Positions 11,971 through 18,933 are shown, counted from the stretch's first letter. The stretch is 18,933 nucleotides of DNA from Candidatus Nomurabacteria bacterium (GCA_943349555.1 CALQZK010000008.1:1-18933); one strand, 5' to 3'. The notes: generated from the letters alone by a model not told the origin. A program made the numbers and translations.

Positions 11971-12930
11971 ATGAACCCAACAATAAAAACAACACCTAAG
12001 GATTTTTTCCTTCATTTATCAGCCACCATAGTCCTATATGCTTCCGCCATTGCTTTAGTCAATCTGTCTTTGGCTATTATTAACTATGCTTTTCCAGATG
12101 CTCTTGCAGGCTACTACTATACTGGCTCAATAGCATGGCCAATTTCCATGCTGGTGATCCTAGTGCCTGTTCTGTATGTTCTAGAATGGATGATTAAGAA
12201 AGACCTTCTAAGATTTCCAGAAAAGGACAGCTTGTGGATACGCCGATGGAGAATTTATCTGACGCTTTTCTTGGCTGGAGTAACTATTATTGGGGATCTT
12301 ATTACGCTAATAAATACTTTCATAAATGGAGAAATTACGGAGAGATTCGTGTATAAATTTCTGGCGATTCTAATTATTTTCGCTATTATATTCGTATATT
12401 ATATTCTAGAAAAAACAACTGGCTCAGGGAAGGGTAAGACAACGCAGACTATCTTTGCTTGGCTCGGAATTGTCATAGCAATTGCAGCTATTGTCGGAGG
12501 CTTCCTCATAGTTGGTTCTCCATACAAGCAGAGAGCATTGAGATTCGACAATCAAAGAATTAGTGATCTCTCTAATATCCAATGGCAGATAGTTAATTAT
12601 TGGCAACAGAAGGGAAAACTGCCGGCCAGCTTAGAAGATATGAAAGATTCTATTTCAGGCCAAATTATTCCTGCAGATCCTGAAAATAAATTAACAAAAT
12701 ATGAATATACAGTAAAAGGAGAAAGAGCCTTCGAACTATGTGCAACTTTCGCAGAAAAGACGCAGGATAACAAGAGTAAGGGTAGCAGCTATTCTTCCCG
12801 TCCGAGTTATGATTCTTATCCAATAGATGGATCAAATGACAATTGGACTCATGAAGCTGGTAGAACTTGCTTCCAGAGAACTATTGATCCAGAAAGGTAT
12901 CCTGTGAATAAGCCAAAGCCAGTCTATTAG
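11971..12930 (+). CDS. Multi-pass membrane protein (DUF5671-like) with soluble C-terminal domain
   Basis: 319 residues. Five membrane segments at about 14-38, 52-74, 94-116, 126-147 and 160-182; the first four resemble the DUF5671 arrangement common in this group (recalled pattern, not verified). After the last helix comes a soluble region 'QRISDLSNIQWQIVNYWQQKGKLPASLEDM... IPADPENKLTKYEYTVKGERAFELCATF' that looks like the C-terminal body of a type II/IV pseudopilin. A Ser/Tyr-rich stretch and 'TCFQRTI' follow; two Cys (in ELCATF and RTCFQ) could form a disulfide outside. Function unknown. Own leaderless promoter directly after tRNA-Ile. Confidence 0.8.
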   Translation: MNPTIKTTPKDFFLHLSATIVLYASAIALVNLSLAIINYAFPDALAGYYYTGSIAWPISMLVILVPVLYVLEWMIKKDLLRFPEKDSLWIRRWRIYLTLFLAGVTIIGDLITLINTFINGEITERFVYKFLAILIIFAIIFVYYILEKTTGSGKGKTTQTIFAWLGIVIAIAAIVGGFLIVGSPYKQRALRFDNQRISDLSNIQWQIVNYWQQKGKLPASLEDMKDSISGQIIPADPENKLTKYEYTVKGERAFELCATFAEKTQDNKSKGSSYSSRPSYDSYPIDGSNDNWTHEAGRTCFQRTIDPERYPVNKPKPVY

Positions 12931-13009
12931 GCCTGCTACTAGCAATAAGCGCGCATTTAAGGTAGTATTTATTCCTACTATTATTTGTTATTAATTAATC
13001 TGTCAAAAT

Positions 13010-14029
13010 ATGAACTTAGGAAAGAAAACGAAGATTGTCTGTACGATAGGTCCCGCAACAGAAAGCGTGGAAAAGCTGACTGCACTGGTGAATGCCGGAA
13101 TGAATGTCATGCGTCTCAATTTTTCTCACGGAGACTTTGCCGAGCATCAGAATAGAGTAGATAACATAAAGACAGTAAGGGAAAAAACTGGGAAAACAGT
13201 TGCTGTTATGCAGGATCTAGCGGGACCAAAAATTCGCATTGGGGAATTTGAAAATGGCAGTATTACACTCAAGCCAGGTCAGACATTTACCCTGACTACA
13301 GAAGCTATGATGGGGAATGAGAAAAAAGTCTTCGTAAATTATCCTCTTCTGCCTAAAGAGGTAAAAGTCGGCGGATTTATACTCGTCCATGATGGAAAAT
13401 TGAAGCTGCAGATCACAGCTATCAAAGGCAAAGAAGTCACGACTAAGGTAATTATTGGGGGAACAATAAAAGGTAAGAGAGGAGTCAATCTTCCTGGTGC
13501 GTATCTTTCCATCAGTTCCATTACGGAGAAGGACAGGAAGGATGTGGAATTTGGAATAAAAAACAAGATGGACTACATTGCCCTCTCTTTCGTTCGCAGG
13601 CCCTCTGATATTACCGAACTTCGTACTATCCTCAATGTGGCAAAGTCAAAAGCCGGGATCGTGGCAAAGATAGAAACTCCAGAGGCATTGGATAATATAG
13701 ATGAAATCATCAGTCTCTGTGACGCTATTATGGTCGCCCGGGGAGACCTAGGTATAGAGATACCTGCCGAAGAAGTTCCTTTTGCCCAAAAGATGATCAT
13801 AAAGAAATGCAATGCTGTTGGTAAGTTCGTCATTACCGCAACACAGATGATGGAATCTATGATCAAGAGCCCAGTACCTACGCGTGCGGAAGTCTCTGAT
13901 GTCGCTAATGCTATTCTCGATGGTACAGACGCTATAATGCTTTCTGAGGAGACAACACTAGGCGACTATCCAGTAGAAGCCGTAGAGATGATGACAAGGA
14001 TTGCCCTGCGAGCAGAAAGAGATGTATGA
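13010..14029 (+). CDS. pyk: Pyruvate kinase lacking the C-terminal domain
   Basis: 339 residues against about 470 in typical bacteria. Converts phosphoenolpyruvate + ADP to pyruvate + ATP, the last step of glycolysis. The A and B domains are complete: 'TKIVCTIGPATES' (N-term), 'GMNVMRLNFSHGD', 'VAVMQDLAGPKIRIG', B-domain about 70-165, 'IVAKIETPEALDNIDEI', 'MVARGDLGIEIP' and 'ATQMMESMIKSPVPTRAEVSDVANAILDGTDAIMLSEETTLGDYP'. The chain ends at 'RIALRAERDV', just where the allosteric C domain normally begins. The next ORF overlaps the stop in another frame and does not encode the missing part, so this is a domain loss, not a frameshift. Loss should remove normal effector control. No clear -10/ATG pairing is seen upstream. 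Confidence 0.95.
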   Translation: MNLGKKTKIVCTIGPATESVEKLTALVNAGMNVMRLNFSHGDFAEHQNRVDNIKTVREKTGKTVAVMQDLAGPKIRIGEFENGSITLKPGQTFTLTTEAMMGNEKKVFVNYPLLPKEVKVGGFILVHDGKLKLQITAIKGKEVTTKVIIGGTIKGKRGVNLPGAYLSISSITEKDRKDVEFGIKNKMDYIALSFVRRPSDITELRTILNVAKSKAGIVAKIETPEALDNIDEIISLCDAIMVARGDLGIEIPAEEVPFAQKMIIKKCNAVGKFVITATQMMESMIKSPVPTRAEVSDVANAILDGTDAIMLSEETTLGDYPVEAVEMMTRIALRAERDV

Positions 14030-14198
14030 AAAGTATTTTGAGGGATTAGGCAAATTTCTTAATGATTTTCTCTTCTATTTCCTAAATGTCTCTATAGATA
14101 CAAAAAAGGATCTTGGTTGGAAGGGGTATCTCTTTCTTATACCCATCATCTTATTCATCTTTATTTTACTTTATTTCATTGTAAGAATAGTGATATAA
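14022..14198 (+). CDS. 58-residue membrane protein, hypothetical
   Basis: Start ATG 14022 overlaps the pyk stop by 8 nt and is preceded by GAAAGAG, a weak ribosome site; translational coupling to pyk is likely. N-terminal half amphipathic ('YEKYFEGLGKFLNDFLFYFLNV'), then a short loop and one strong membrane helix ('YLFLIPIILFIFILLYFIVRIVI'). The TAA stop lies inside the TATAAT of radC. Function unknown. Confidence 0.6.
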   Translation: MYEKYFEGLGKFLNDFLFYFLNVSIDTKKDLGWKGYLFLIPIILFIFILLYFIVRIVI

Positions 14199-14199
14199 T
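14191..14199 (+). promoter_or_regulatory. Extended -10 of radC containing the upstream stop codon
   Basis: TGATATAAT, 6 nt before the ATG at 14206. The stop TAA of the 58-residue ORF (14196-14198) is inside the hexamer. Confidence 0.7.
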
Positions 14200-14205
14200 T
14201 CAGGT

Positions 14206-14952
14206 ATGATAAAGGAACATATCAAGTCATACATTCTAAGCGACACCAATCTTTTCTTGGACGGCTCTGCTCGAGAGTATGTTCTGAAGATTAGGGATCT
14301 TCCCTTGGAAGATAAGCCAAGGGAGAGGCTTATAAAGCAAGGTCCAGAAATCCTTTCCATCCAGGAACTGCTGGCGGTTATTCTGAATGTCGGAACAAAG
14401 AGTGAGGATGTTATGGAGATGTCCAGCAGGATCATTAGGGAATATGGGGAAAAGAGTATATTGTCGGAGAAGGACGCGACCAAGCTGGCAGCAGACCTCG
14501 ATATTCCGGTCATCAAGGCTTGTTCTATCATTGCCTGCGGAGAATTGGGTAGGAGATTTTATGAAAAGAACTCCTCTGGCTTTACTGTCATACGTACAGC
14601 AAAGGATGCTTACGAATACCTACGCGACATGCACAATCTGCCCAAGGAGCATTTGCGGGGTCTTTACTTGAACAGCCATAATCGCATTATTCACGATGAA
14701 ATCATCTCCATCGGCACAATAAATACAAACATCGTGCACCCTCGGGAAGTCTTCCGTCCCGCCATAGAATACAGTGCCGCGGCAGTTGTCCTTGCTCACA
14801 ATCATCCTTCCGGAAATGTTATGCCTAGCACACAAGATATAGAGATCACGGAACAGCTCATAAAGGCGGGCAAGATACTTGGAATAAATGTTCTGGATCA
14901 TGTCATTATCACCAAAGATAATTTTGCCAGCGTCCGGGCCAATTATAATTAA
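14206..14952 (+). CDS. radC: RadC-family JAB1/MPN+ domain protein
   Basis: 248 residues. N-terminal helix-hairpin-helix-like region (about 30-110; 'LPLEDKPRERLIKQGPEILSIQELLAVILNVGTK') and C-terminal MPN+ metalloprotease-fold domain (about 125-248) with the metal motif 'HDEIISIGT' ... 'AHNHPSGNVMPSTQD' (ExnHxHPSGxxxxSxxD). The family is widespread; a role in DNA repair was historically proposed but is not established, and the MPN+ site suggests isopeptidase- or peptidase-like chemistry. Own leaderless promoter. Ends 'RANYN', whose codons contain another TATAAT (14944-14949) that may serve the next gene. Confidence 0.95.
   Translation: MIKEHIKSYILSDTNLFLDGSAREYVLKIRDLPLEDKPRERLIKQGPEILSIQELLAVILNVGTKSEDVMEMSSRIIREYGEKSILSEKDATKLAADLDIPVIKACSIIACGELGRRFYEKNSSGFTVIRTAKDAYEYLRDMHNLPKEHLRGLYLNSHNRIIHDEIISIGTINTNIVHPREVFRPAIEYSAAAVVLAHNHPSGNVMPSTQDIEITEQLIKAGKILGINVLDHVIITKDNFASVRANYN
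14944..14949 (+). promoter_or_regulatory. Candidate -10 of the 14976-16509 gene pair, inside radC's last codons
   Basis: Exact TATAAT immediately before the radC TAA, 26 nt upstream of the ATG at 14976. A second box CATAAT at 14956-14961 is 14 nt from the ATG. Confidence 0.4.
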
Positions 14953-14975
14953 AAGCATAATCAACAAAAACCGCC

Positions 14976-15272
14976 ATGAATATATATTCCATAGCTTCTC
15001 CATCTCTGGATGGCGTTCTCTCGGACGACTACATATATTTTGAGGGTGTGAGAAGACCATCAGATCTTTTTGCTATTAGAGATGGCGGTGTTGAGTCTGA
15101 AGAAAGTAAAGTTGTCCTGGAAAGATATTTTAATGATATTTACAATCTTTTTTTGCGCAAACTCACATATTTTGCTGGAAATGGTCCAGTAAATAATGAG
15201 GAGAGTCTGAAAATGCAGGGTCTACTCCAAGAGATGATCAAAGTGAAAGGACTAATAGAAAATGAGCTATAA
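14976..15272 (+). CDS. 98-residue protein of unknown function
   Basis: Not recognised. The first 45 residues are mixed ('MNIYSIASPSLDGVLSDDYIYFEGVRRPSDLFAI'); the rest is helical and charged ('SEESKVVLERYFNDIYNLFLRKLTYF', 'SLKMQGLLQEMIKVKGLIENEL'). No signal peptide or membrane segment. Its last 11 nt overlap the start of the MurD-like gene, so the two are probably translated together and may act together. Confidence 0.65.
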   Translation: MNIYSIASPSLDGVLSDDYIYFEGVRRPSDLFAIRDGGVESEESKVVLERYFNDIYNLFLRKLTYFAGNGPVNNEESLKMQGLLQEMIKVKGLIENEL

Positions 15273-16509
15273 GGATTTTTTCAAGGACAAGAAGATTGCC
15301 ATCGTGGGAATCGGACCTCATGGAGAGATGACAGCTGATATCAAATTCCTCTCGAGGTTGAGCAGGAATGTTTCCGTCTGCGATATTCGTAGCGAATCAC
15401 GGCTTCAGGGTTTTGCCTCCTCCATCAAGTTATTTGGACTTGCTAGTTGCAATTTCGGTGTAGTGAATGCCGATGATTTGGCCCAAGCTGATCTTATTAT
15501 CTTGTCGCCGGAAATCTCTCGCAAGGCACTTTTTCTTAAAAAGGCATTTCATGCAGGTGTCAGAATAGAATACCCCAATGTCCTTTTTCTAAAGCTGGCC
15601 CCACCTATTACTCTTATCGGTGTCATGGGCGCTTGTGGTAAGAGCACCATAGCCCATATGCTCTATAGTATTCTAAAGAAATCTTTTGCAGAATACGAAG
15701 ATCAAGGCCTGTATTTCATTGATCCTGATTTGCCCAATGGCGCACTGACTCATTTGAAAAAGATAAAGCCAGGGGATATTGTCTTGGCTAGAATTCCGGA
15801 AGAGATGATGATGGAATATCATTCTGCGCGGGTCAGCCCGCATGTGGCCGTCATCACTTCACCCATACCTCCTCATATTCTGGAATATCAGACATATAAC
15901 AATTTTGTTGTGGCTCCGGATACGGTTGTAGAAGGTCTACGCGCCCAGCCATCCTTCACTTCCAAGGCCAAGATGCTGCGCACAAAAGATGATAATTCTG
16001 CTATGGCGGTGCAGGTCAGCGAGTTATTTAAAGTGAGTTCGGAAGATGCTCGAGATACAGTGAATGAGTTTTCTGGATTAAAGGGTAGAAGAGAAATGGT
16101 GAAAAAGATTGGCGGTATTGAGTTCTATAATGATTCTGCTTCTATCAATCCTATTTCCACACTCTCTGCTTTGAAAGTACTTTCTGTTAATAAGAATATT
16201 GTCCTTATTCTCGGAGGAGCTTATACTGCATATGATTACAGTGATCTTATAAATAGCATTCCGGAATACGCTTCCACAGTCATTTTGATTCCAGGAAGTG
16301 GTACGCTCTGTATTCGGCCAGAAATTGAGAAGTTGAAGGATATAAAATTCCTGCAGGCTCCGAGCATGGAAGAAGCAGTTCTACTCGCAAAAGAATATGG
16401 AAAGAAAGGGGACAGAGTAGTCTTTAGTCCCGGCTGTGAAGCCATCGGTGTTCATATTTCTAGGAAGGAGAGAGGCGAAAAGTTTGTGAAGGCGGTAAGG
16501 GCGCTTTAG
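15262..16509 (+). CDS. MurD-like Mur ligase family protein with altered catalytic motifs
   Basis: 415 residues with the three-domain MurD plan: Rossmann-like N domain ('KKIAIVGIGPHG', 10-21), ATPase domain with P-loop GACGKST (123-129; MurD usually GTNGKS), and C domain ('FSGLKGRREMVKKIGGIEFYNDSASINP', 'LILGGAYTAYDYS', 'VFSPGCEAIGVH', 'ERGEKF'). Compared with MurD, HRxE has become GRRE, NDSKATN has become NDSASIN (Lys lost), the GGxxK Lys is Thr, SPACAS is SPGCEA, and the central 'DHLDRH' is replaced by 'PHILEY'. Scaffold kept, several substrate/ATP contacts gone: either a divergent ligase for another substrate or a non-catalytic paralogue. The stop overlaps the convergent PLP gene by 4 nt. 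Confidence 0.8.
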   Translation: MSYKDFFKDKKIAIVGIGPHGEMTADIKFLSRLSRNVSVCDIRSESRLQGFASSIKLFGLASCNFGVVNADDLAQADLIILSPEISRKALFLKKAFHAGVRIEYPNVLFLKLAPPITLIGVMGACGKSTIAHMLYSILKKSFAEYEDQGLYFIDPDLPNGALTHLKKIKPGDIVLARIPEEMMMEYHSARVSPHVAVITSPIPPHILEYQTYNNFVVAPDTVVEGLRAQPSFTSKAKMLRTKDDNSAMAVQVSELFKVSSEDARDTVNEFSGLKGRREMVKKIGGIEFYNDSASINPISTLSALKVLSVNKNIVLILGGAYTAYDYSDLINSIPEYASTVILIPGSGTLCIRPEIEKLKDIKFLQAPSMEEAVLLAKEYGKKGDRVVFSPGCEAIGVHISRKERGEKFVKAVRAL

Positions 16510-17387
16510 TCCCCACAGATCATACAGACCACTGGCCCATCCCAAGTCCTGCCTGTGTATGTTGCCTGCATAAGACCAGCAACTGACAAAGCGCTATTAG
16601 GAGAAATGTCTAGTCCTGCATGTTTTTTTGCAAATTCCATTGCCGCTTTTATTTCCTCATTCGACGCTACCCAGCCATTTCCTCCAGTTTTTTTAATAAG
16701 AGGCACTAGAGCATTTTTTCTGTTTGCTACACTGTCTACTATTGCATCTGCTATAGATTTTTCATCACTTCCTTCATATTTTATAAATTCATCGGACATT
16801 ATGTGACAGGAAGAGGTTTGAACTATGTGGATTTCTACTCCACTCATATTTTGCGCAAGTGATTGAGCTGTTGTGCCGGATGATGTGCCGATGAAAACAG
16901 CTTTAAGATTGGGAATTTCCAGTAATTCCTTTGCTAACAATTCATATCCATCCAGTGCAACGTCGTCATTCGACTGGCGAAGGCTTTGGACGGATGGATC
17001 CTGAGTCTTCATGAAAAGAGCCTGGAGTGGGCGATCCTGAATTGAAAGAAGAATATTTTTGTCTTTGATATCCTCCATTTTTTTTAATTTGCCAGGATTA
17101 ATATTTTTCCCTGCCAGGATTTCTAGAGTGATTTTTTCTTCTTTCCCCTCATTCAATTTTTGAATATGTAGCCCAGCAGCCAACGCTGCATTGCCAGAAG
17201 AAGAGATAGCAAAATGATTACATCCTTCAGCTATTTTCTTATCTATCATCAGAGGAATTGAACGGCCTTTATGAGAGCCGTAAGGGTGAAGATCTTCGCG
17301 CTTGAAGAAGACTGGGTGAGGCAAGCCCAGCTCCTTCGCTAGCTCTAGATATGGTTCTTGCGGGGTAATTAGATTTTTTGGCTTCAT
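16506..17387 (-). CDS. Fold-type II PLP-dependent enzyme (threonine synthase/cysteine synthase-like)
   Basis: 293 residues. PLP-lysine segment 'VFFKREDLHPYGSHKGRS' (about 26-43; the Lys of GSHKGR is the expected Schiff base, as in GSFKDR of threonine synthase), Asn-loop 'ISSSGNAALAAG' (about 60-71) and phosphate-binding loop 'IGTSSGTTAQSL' (about 165-176). Expected to catalyse a beta- or gamma-elimination/replacement on an amino acid. It is shorter than typical threonine synthase (about 350 or more residues) and lacks the N-terminal zinc ribbon some have. A small zinc-ribbon protein is encoded divergently 21 nt away. Substrate cannot be told from sequence. Confidence 0.8.
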   Translation of the reverse strand: MKPKNLITPQEPYLELAKELGLPHPVFFKREDLHPYGSHKGRSIPLMIDKKIAEGCNHFAISSSGNAALAAGLHIQKLNEGKEEKITLEILAGKNINPGKLKKMEDIKDKNILLSIQDRPLQALFMKTQDPSVQSLRQSNDDVALDGYELLAKELLEIPNLKAVFIGTSSGTTAQSLAQNMSGVEIHIVQTSSCHIMSDEFIKYEGSDEKSIADAIVDSVANRKNALVPLIKKTGGNGWVASNEEIKAAMEFAKKHAGLDISPNSALSVAGLMQATYTGRTWDGPVVCMICGD

Positions 17388-17392
17388 ATTGA

Positions 17393-17401
17393 TATACTAT
17401 A
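17393..17401. promoter_or_regulatory. Overlapping divergent -10 elements
   Basis: The 9-mer TATACTATA holds TATACT for the plus-strand zinc-ribbon gene (ATG 10 nt on at 17409) and TATAGT for the minus-strand PLP gene (ATG 8 nt on at 17387). Only 21 nt separate the two start codons. Confidence 0.5.
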
Positions 17402-17408
17402 CCATGAT

Positions 17409-17573
17409 ATGAAATCCAACTGCCCAGAATGTAAAAATGATATAGATCTCTCCCGCTACCAGTCTATTAAAGAAGGGATGGTTATTGAATGCGATCATTG
17501 CGGTATGACTTTGCTTGTAAAGAGTATAAATGAGGGAATTGTCACTACGGAGATTATCGATGAAGGGAAGTAA
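17409..17573 (+). CDS. LysW-like zinc-ribbon peptide
   Basis: 54 residues, too short for routine gene calling. Two zinc knuckles: CPEC (residues 5-8) and CDHC (28-31, in 'IECDHCGMTLLV'), spaced as in LysW/ArgW, the amino-group carrier proteins, which are also about 54 residues. Acidic after the ribbon ('NEGIVTTEIIDEG'). Unlike LysW, which ends EDWGE with the terminal Glu as attachment site, this one ends DEGK, so carrier function is doubtful. ATG 17409 is chosen because the ATG at 17404 meets a stop after two codons. It overlaps the 3' end of the convergent Mur ligase gene by 20 nt. Confidence 0.75.
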   Translation: MKSNCPECKNDIDLSRYQSIKEGMVIECDHCGMTLLVKSINEGIVTTEIIDEGK

Positions 17574-18927
17574 TAGTTTCCTCTATCATACCTCGGAAAC
17601 CATGCGAACCAAGAAAGACTATAACATCTCCACTTTTTGCTTCACCAGCAATTTTCTTTACTAATTCCTCATCATCCTCTATATACAAGACATTTTTATG
17701 AGTTTTTAAAATGACTTGAGCCAGCTCATTTCCCTCCATTGGCTTCTCATCTCCCCCTATTTTTAGTTTTGTTAATCTGGGGATAATTACCAAGTCAGCA
17801 TTTTTAAAAGCACCATCATACATATCTGCTGATGCCTTTTGTCTGCCACCGATGTTTGGTTCATAGATAGCAATTATTTTATTTTCATAGACTTCTCTTA
17901 AGCTTTCCAAGACCGAACCTGCTTTTTCCGGAGTAGGGGCATGGCAGTCAAATATAGTGACTTTTCCTTCATATCTTTTCTCCAGGCGTCGCTTGATTCC
18001 TTGGAAATTTTTTATTGCTTCCACAATGACTTCTGCTGTGATTCCTATTTCTCTTGCCATGGCAAAAGCTGCGGTAATGTTCTCTACATTGAATCTTCCA
18101 AGCATCGGAGATCTTATAGCTGTGGCATTTATTGAAAATTCCAGACCTTCCTTGGTGTGTTTGACATCTGTATAAGTGTAGTCGGCATCTTTCTTTCCAT
18201 ACCAGATTACTTTTCTTTCCCCGATTACTTTTTTTGCTCCATCATTATTCTTGCATGCAATCACCATATTTACTTTATTTACCAAACCTTCAAAGACTTT
18301 GTAATATGCTTCCTCGGTAGGATAGAGATCGGCATGATCCCAAGAGACCGAAGTCAGAAGAAGATGAGTAGGAGAATAATAGTCGAACTTCGGCCGTTTG
18401 TCCCAGATGGCAGTCTGGTATTCATCTCCTTCGACTATGCTCCAATCCGATCCTGCTAGAGCACCAGTCTTATGAGAAAGGGAAACTCCCCCGGTAAAGT
18501 AGCTCGGGTCCATTCCCGCTTCCAGCATGATGAATGAGAGCAGGGAAGAGATAGTTGTCTTGCCCCAGGTTCCTGTCACAACGATGGAATTTTTCTTTAC
18601 GAAATATTTTCCTAGAGCCTCTGCGAAGGAAAGTAGGGGAATATTATTTTCTTTTGCATAAATAATTTCCGGATTGGAAAGGCTGGTGCCCGCGCCTCCG
18701 GCTACAATAATATCTGGTCGGCCAATCTTCTCCGGATGCCAGCCTGCATAGAAGGGAATGCCGGCTTTTTCCAGCTCAGTAGAGACAGGAGGAAAGAAGC
18801 CCTTGTCACTGCCGGTAACTTTCCAGCCTTTCTCTTGAAAAGCAGAAGCAAGAGCGCTTGTTGCAACGCCTGCAATACCTATGATGTGTATATGCTTCTT
18901 CTGCCCCTTTGAGAGCTCTTTTTTCAT
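17554..18927 (-). CDS. Mur ligase family protein, MurC/Mpl-like
   Basis: 457 residues. N domain 'HIHIIGIAGVATSALA' (12-27) with 'VTGSD' (37-41); ATPase P-loop GTWGKTT (119-125); central 'EGDEYQTAIWDKRPKFDYYSP' (166-186) and 'SWDHADLYPT' (195-204), which resemble Mpl (UDP-MurNAc:tripeptide ligase) more than MurC; C domain 'FQGIKRRLEKR' and 'TIFDCHAPTPEKAGSVLESL', where MurC/Mpl have DDYAHHPT. The ATP, metal and Lys-region motifs are intact, so an active ATP-dependent amide ligase of peptidoglycan synthesis or recycling is likely. The ATG at 18927 is 11 residues before the Rossmann strand and fits, but the frame stays open to the window edge, so an earlier start is possible. Confidence 0.85.
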   Translation of the reverse strand: MKKELSKGQKKHIHIIGIAGVATSALASAFQEKGWKVTGSDKGFFPPVSTELEKAGIPFYAGWHPEKIGRPDIIVAGGAGTSLSNPEIIYAKENNIPLLSFAEALGKYFVKKNSIVVTGTWGKTTISSLLSFIMLEAGMDPSYFTGGVSLSHKTGALAGSDWSIVEGDEYQTAIWDKRPKFDYYSPTHLLLTSVSWDHADLYPTEEAYYKVFEGLVNKVNMVIACKNNDGAKKVIGERKVIWYGKKDADYTYTDVKHTKEGLEFSINATAIRSPMLGRFNVENITAAFAMAREIGITAEVIVEAIKNFQGIKRRLEKRYEGKVTIFDCHAPTPEKAGSVLESLREVYENKIIAIYEPNIGGRQKASADMYDGAFKNADLVIIPRLTKLKIGGDEKPMEGNELAQVILKTHKNVLYIEDDEELVKKIAGEAKSGDVIVFLGSHGFRGMIEETITSLHR

Positions 18928-18933
18928 GCATTC

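Noticed and set aside
12931..13009. Hairpin TAGTA...TACTA (about 12963-12980) as terminator after the 11971 gene
   Set aside because: Only 5 A/T-rich base pairs and no clean T tract; too weak to annotate.

Overview
The window looks like bacterial chromosome from a small-genome Patescibacteria/CPR lineage, most likely Parcubacteria (Paceibacteria). That placement is an inference from several traits: very tight gene packing, almost no Shine-Dalgarno sequences, a pyruvate kinase without its C-terminal domain, an enlarged nucleoside diphosphate kinase, many small membrane proteins and Ser/Pro-rich surface proteins, and a tRNA-Ile with a UAU anticodon. No phage, insertion sequence or CRISPR array is visible.

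Layout. 1-747: the 3' end of a secreted Ser/Pro-rich protein. 771-2755: adenylate kinase, methionine aminopeptidase and nucleoside diphosphate kinase, each with its own -10 box a few bases before the ATG. 2756-2971: a structured RNA candidate with its own promoter and terminator, then a small membrane protein (2972-3343). 3359-5606, minus strand: phospholipase-D/cardiolipin-synthase-like gene, then infC-rpmI-rplT. 5639-6300: a 34-residue membrane peptide and an unassigned 180-residue protein whose 3' end is overlapped by a candidate minus-strand small RNA (6270-6358). 6503-7552, minus strand: a secreted IPT/TIG-domain protein. 7750-8618, minus strand: smpB followed 10 nt later by tmRNA. 8672-11426: ftsH overlapped by a membrane-anchored metzincin-type protease. 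11448-11812: a decayed gene. 11880-11953: tRNA-Ile(UAU). 11971-14198: a multi-pass membrane protein, truncated pyruvate kinase and a small membrane protein. 14206-16509: radC, an unknown 98-residue protein and a MurD-like ligase with altered motifs. 16506-18927: a fold-type II PLP enzyme and a LysW-like zinc-ribbon peptide fired divergently from one AT-rich spacer, and a MurC/Mpl-like ligase.

How it works together. The functional themes are translation and ribosome rescue (infC, rpmI, rplT, map, tmRNA, SmpB, tRNA), membrane proteostasis (FtsH plus metzincin), nucleotide balance (adk, ndk, pyk) and cell-envelope chemistry (two Mur-ligase-family genes, PLD enzyme). The most striking signal is regulatory. 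Six genes have an exact TATAAT ending 6-8 nt before their ATG, and four more have a looser version, which predicts leaderless mRNAs. In three cases the stop codon of the upstream gene is the TAA inside that -10 box. Two non-coding RNA candidates, in intervals with no assigned gene, are the best leads for something undescribed.
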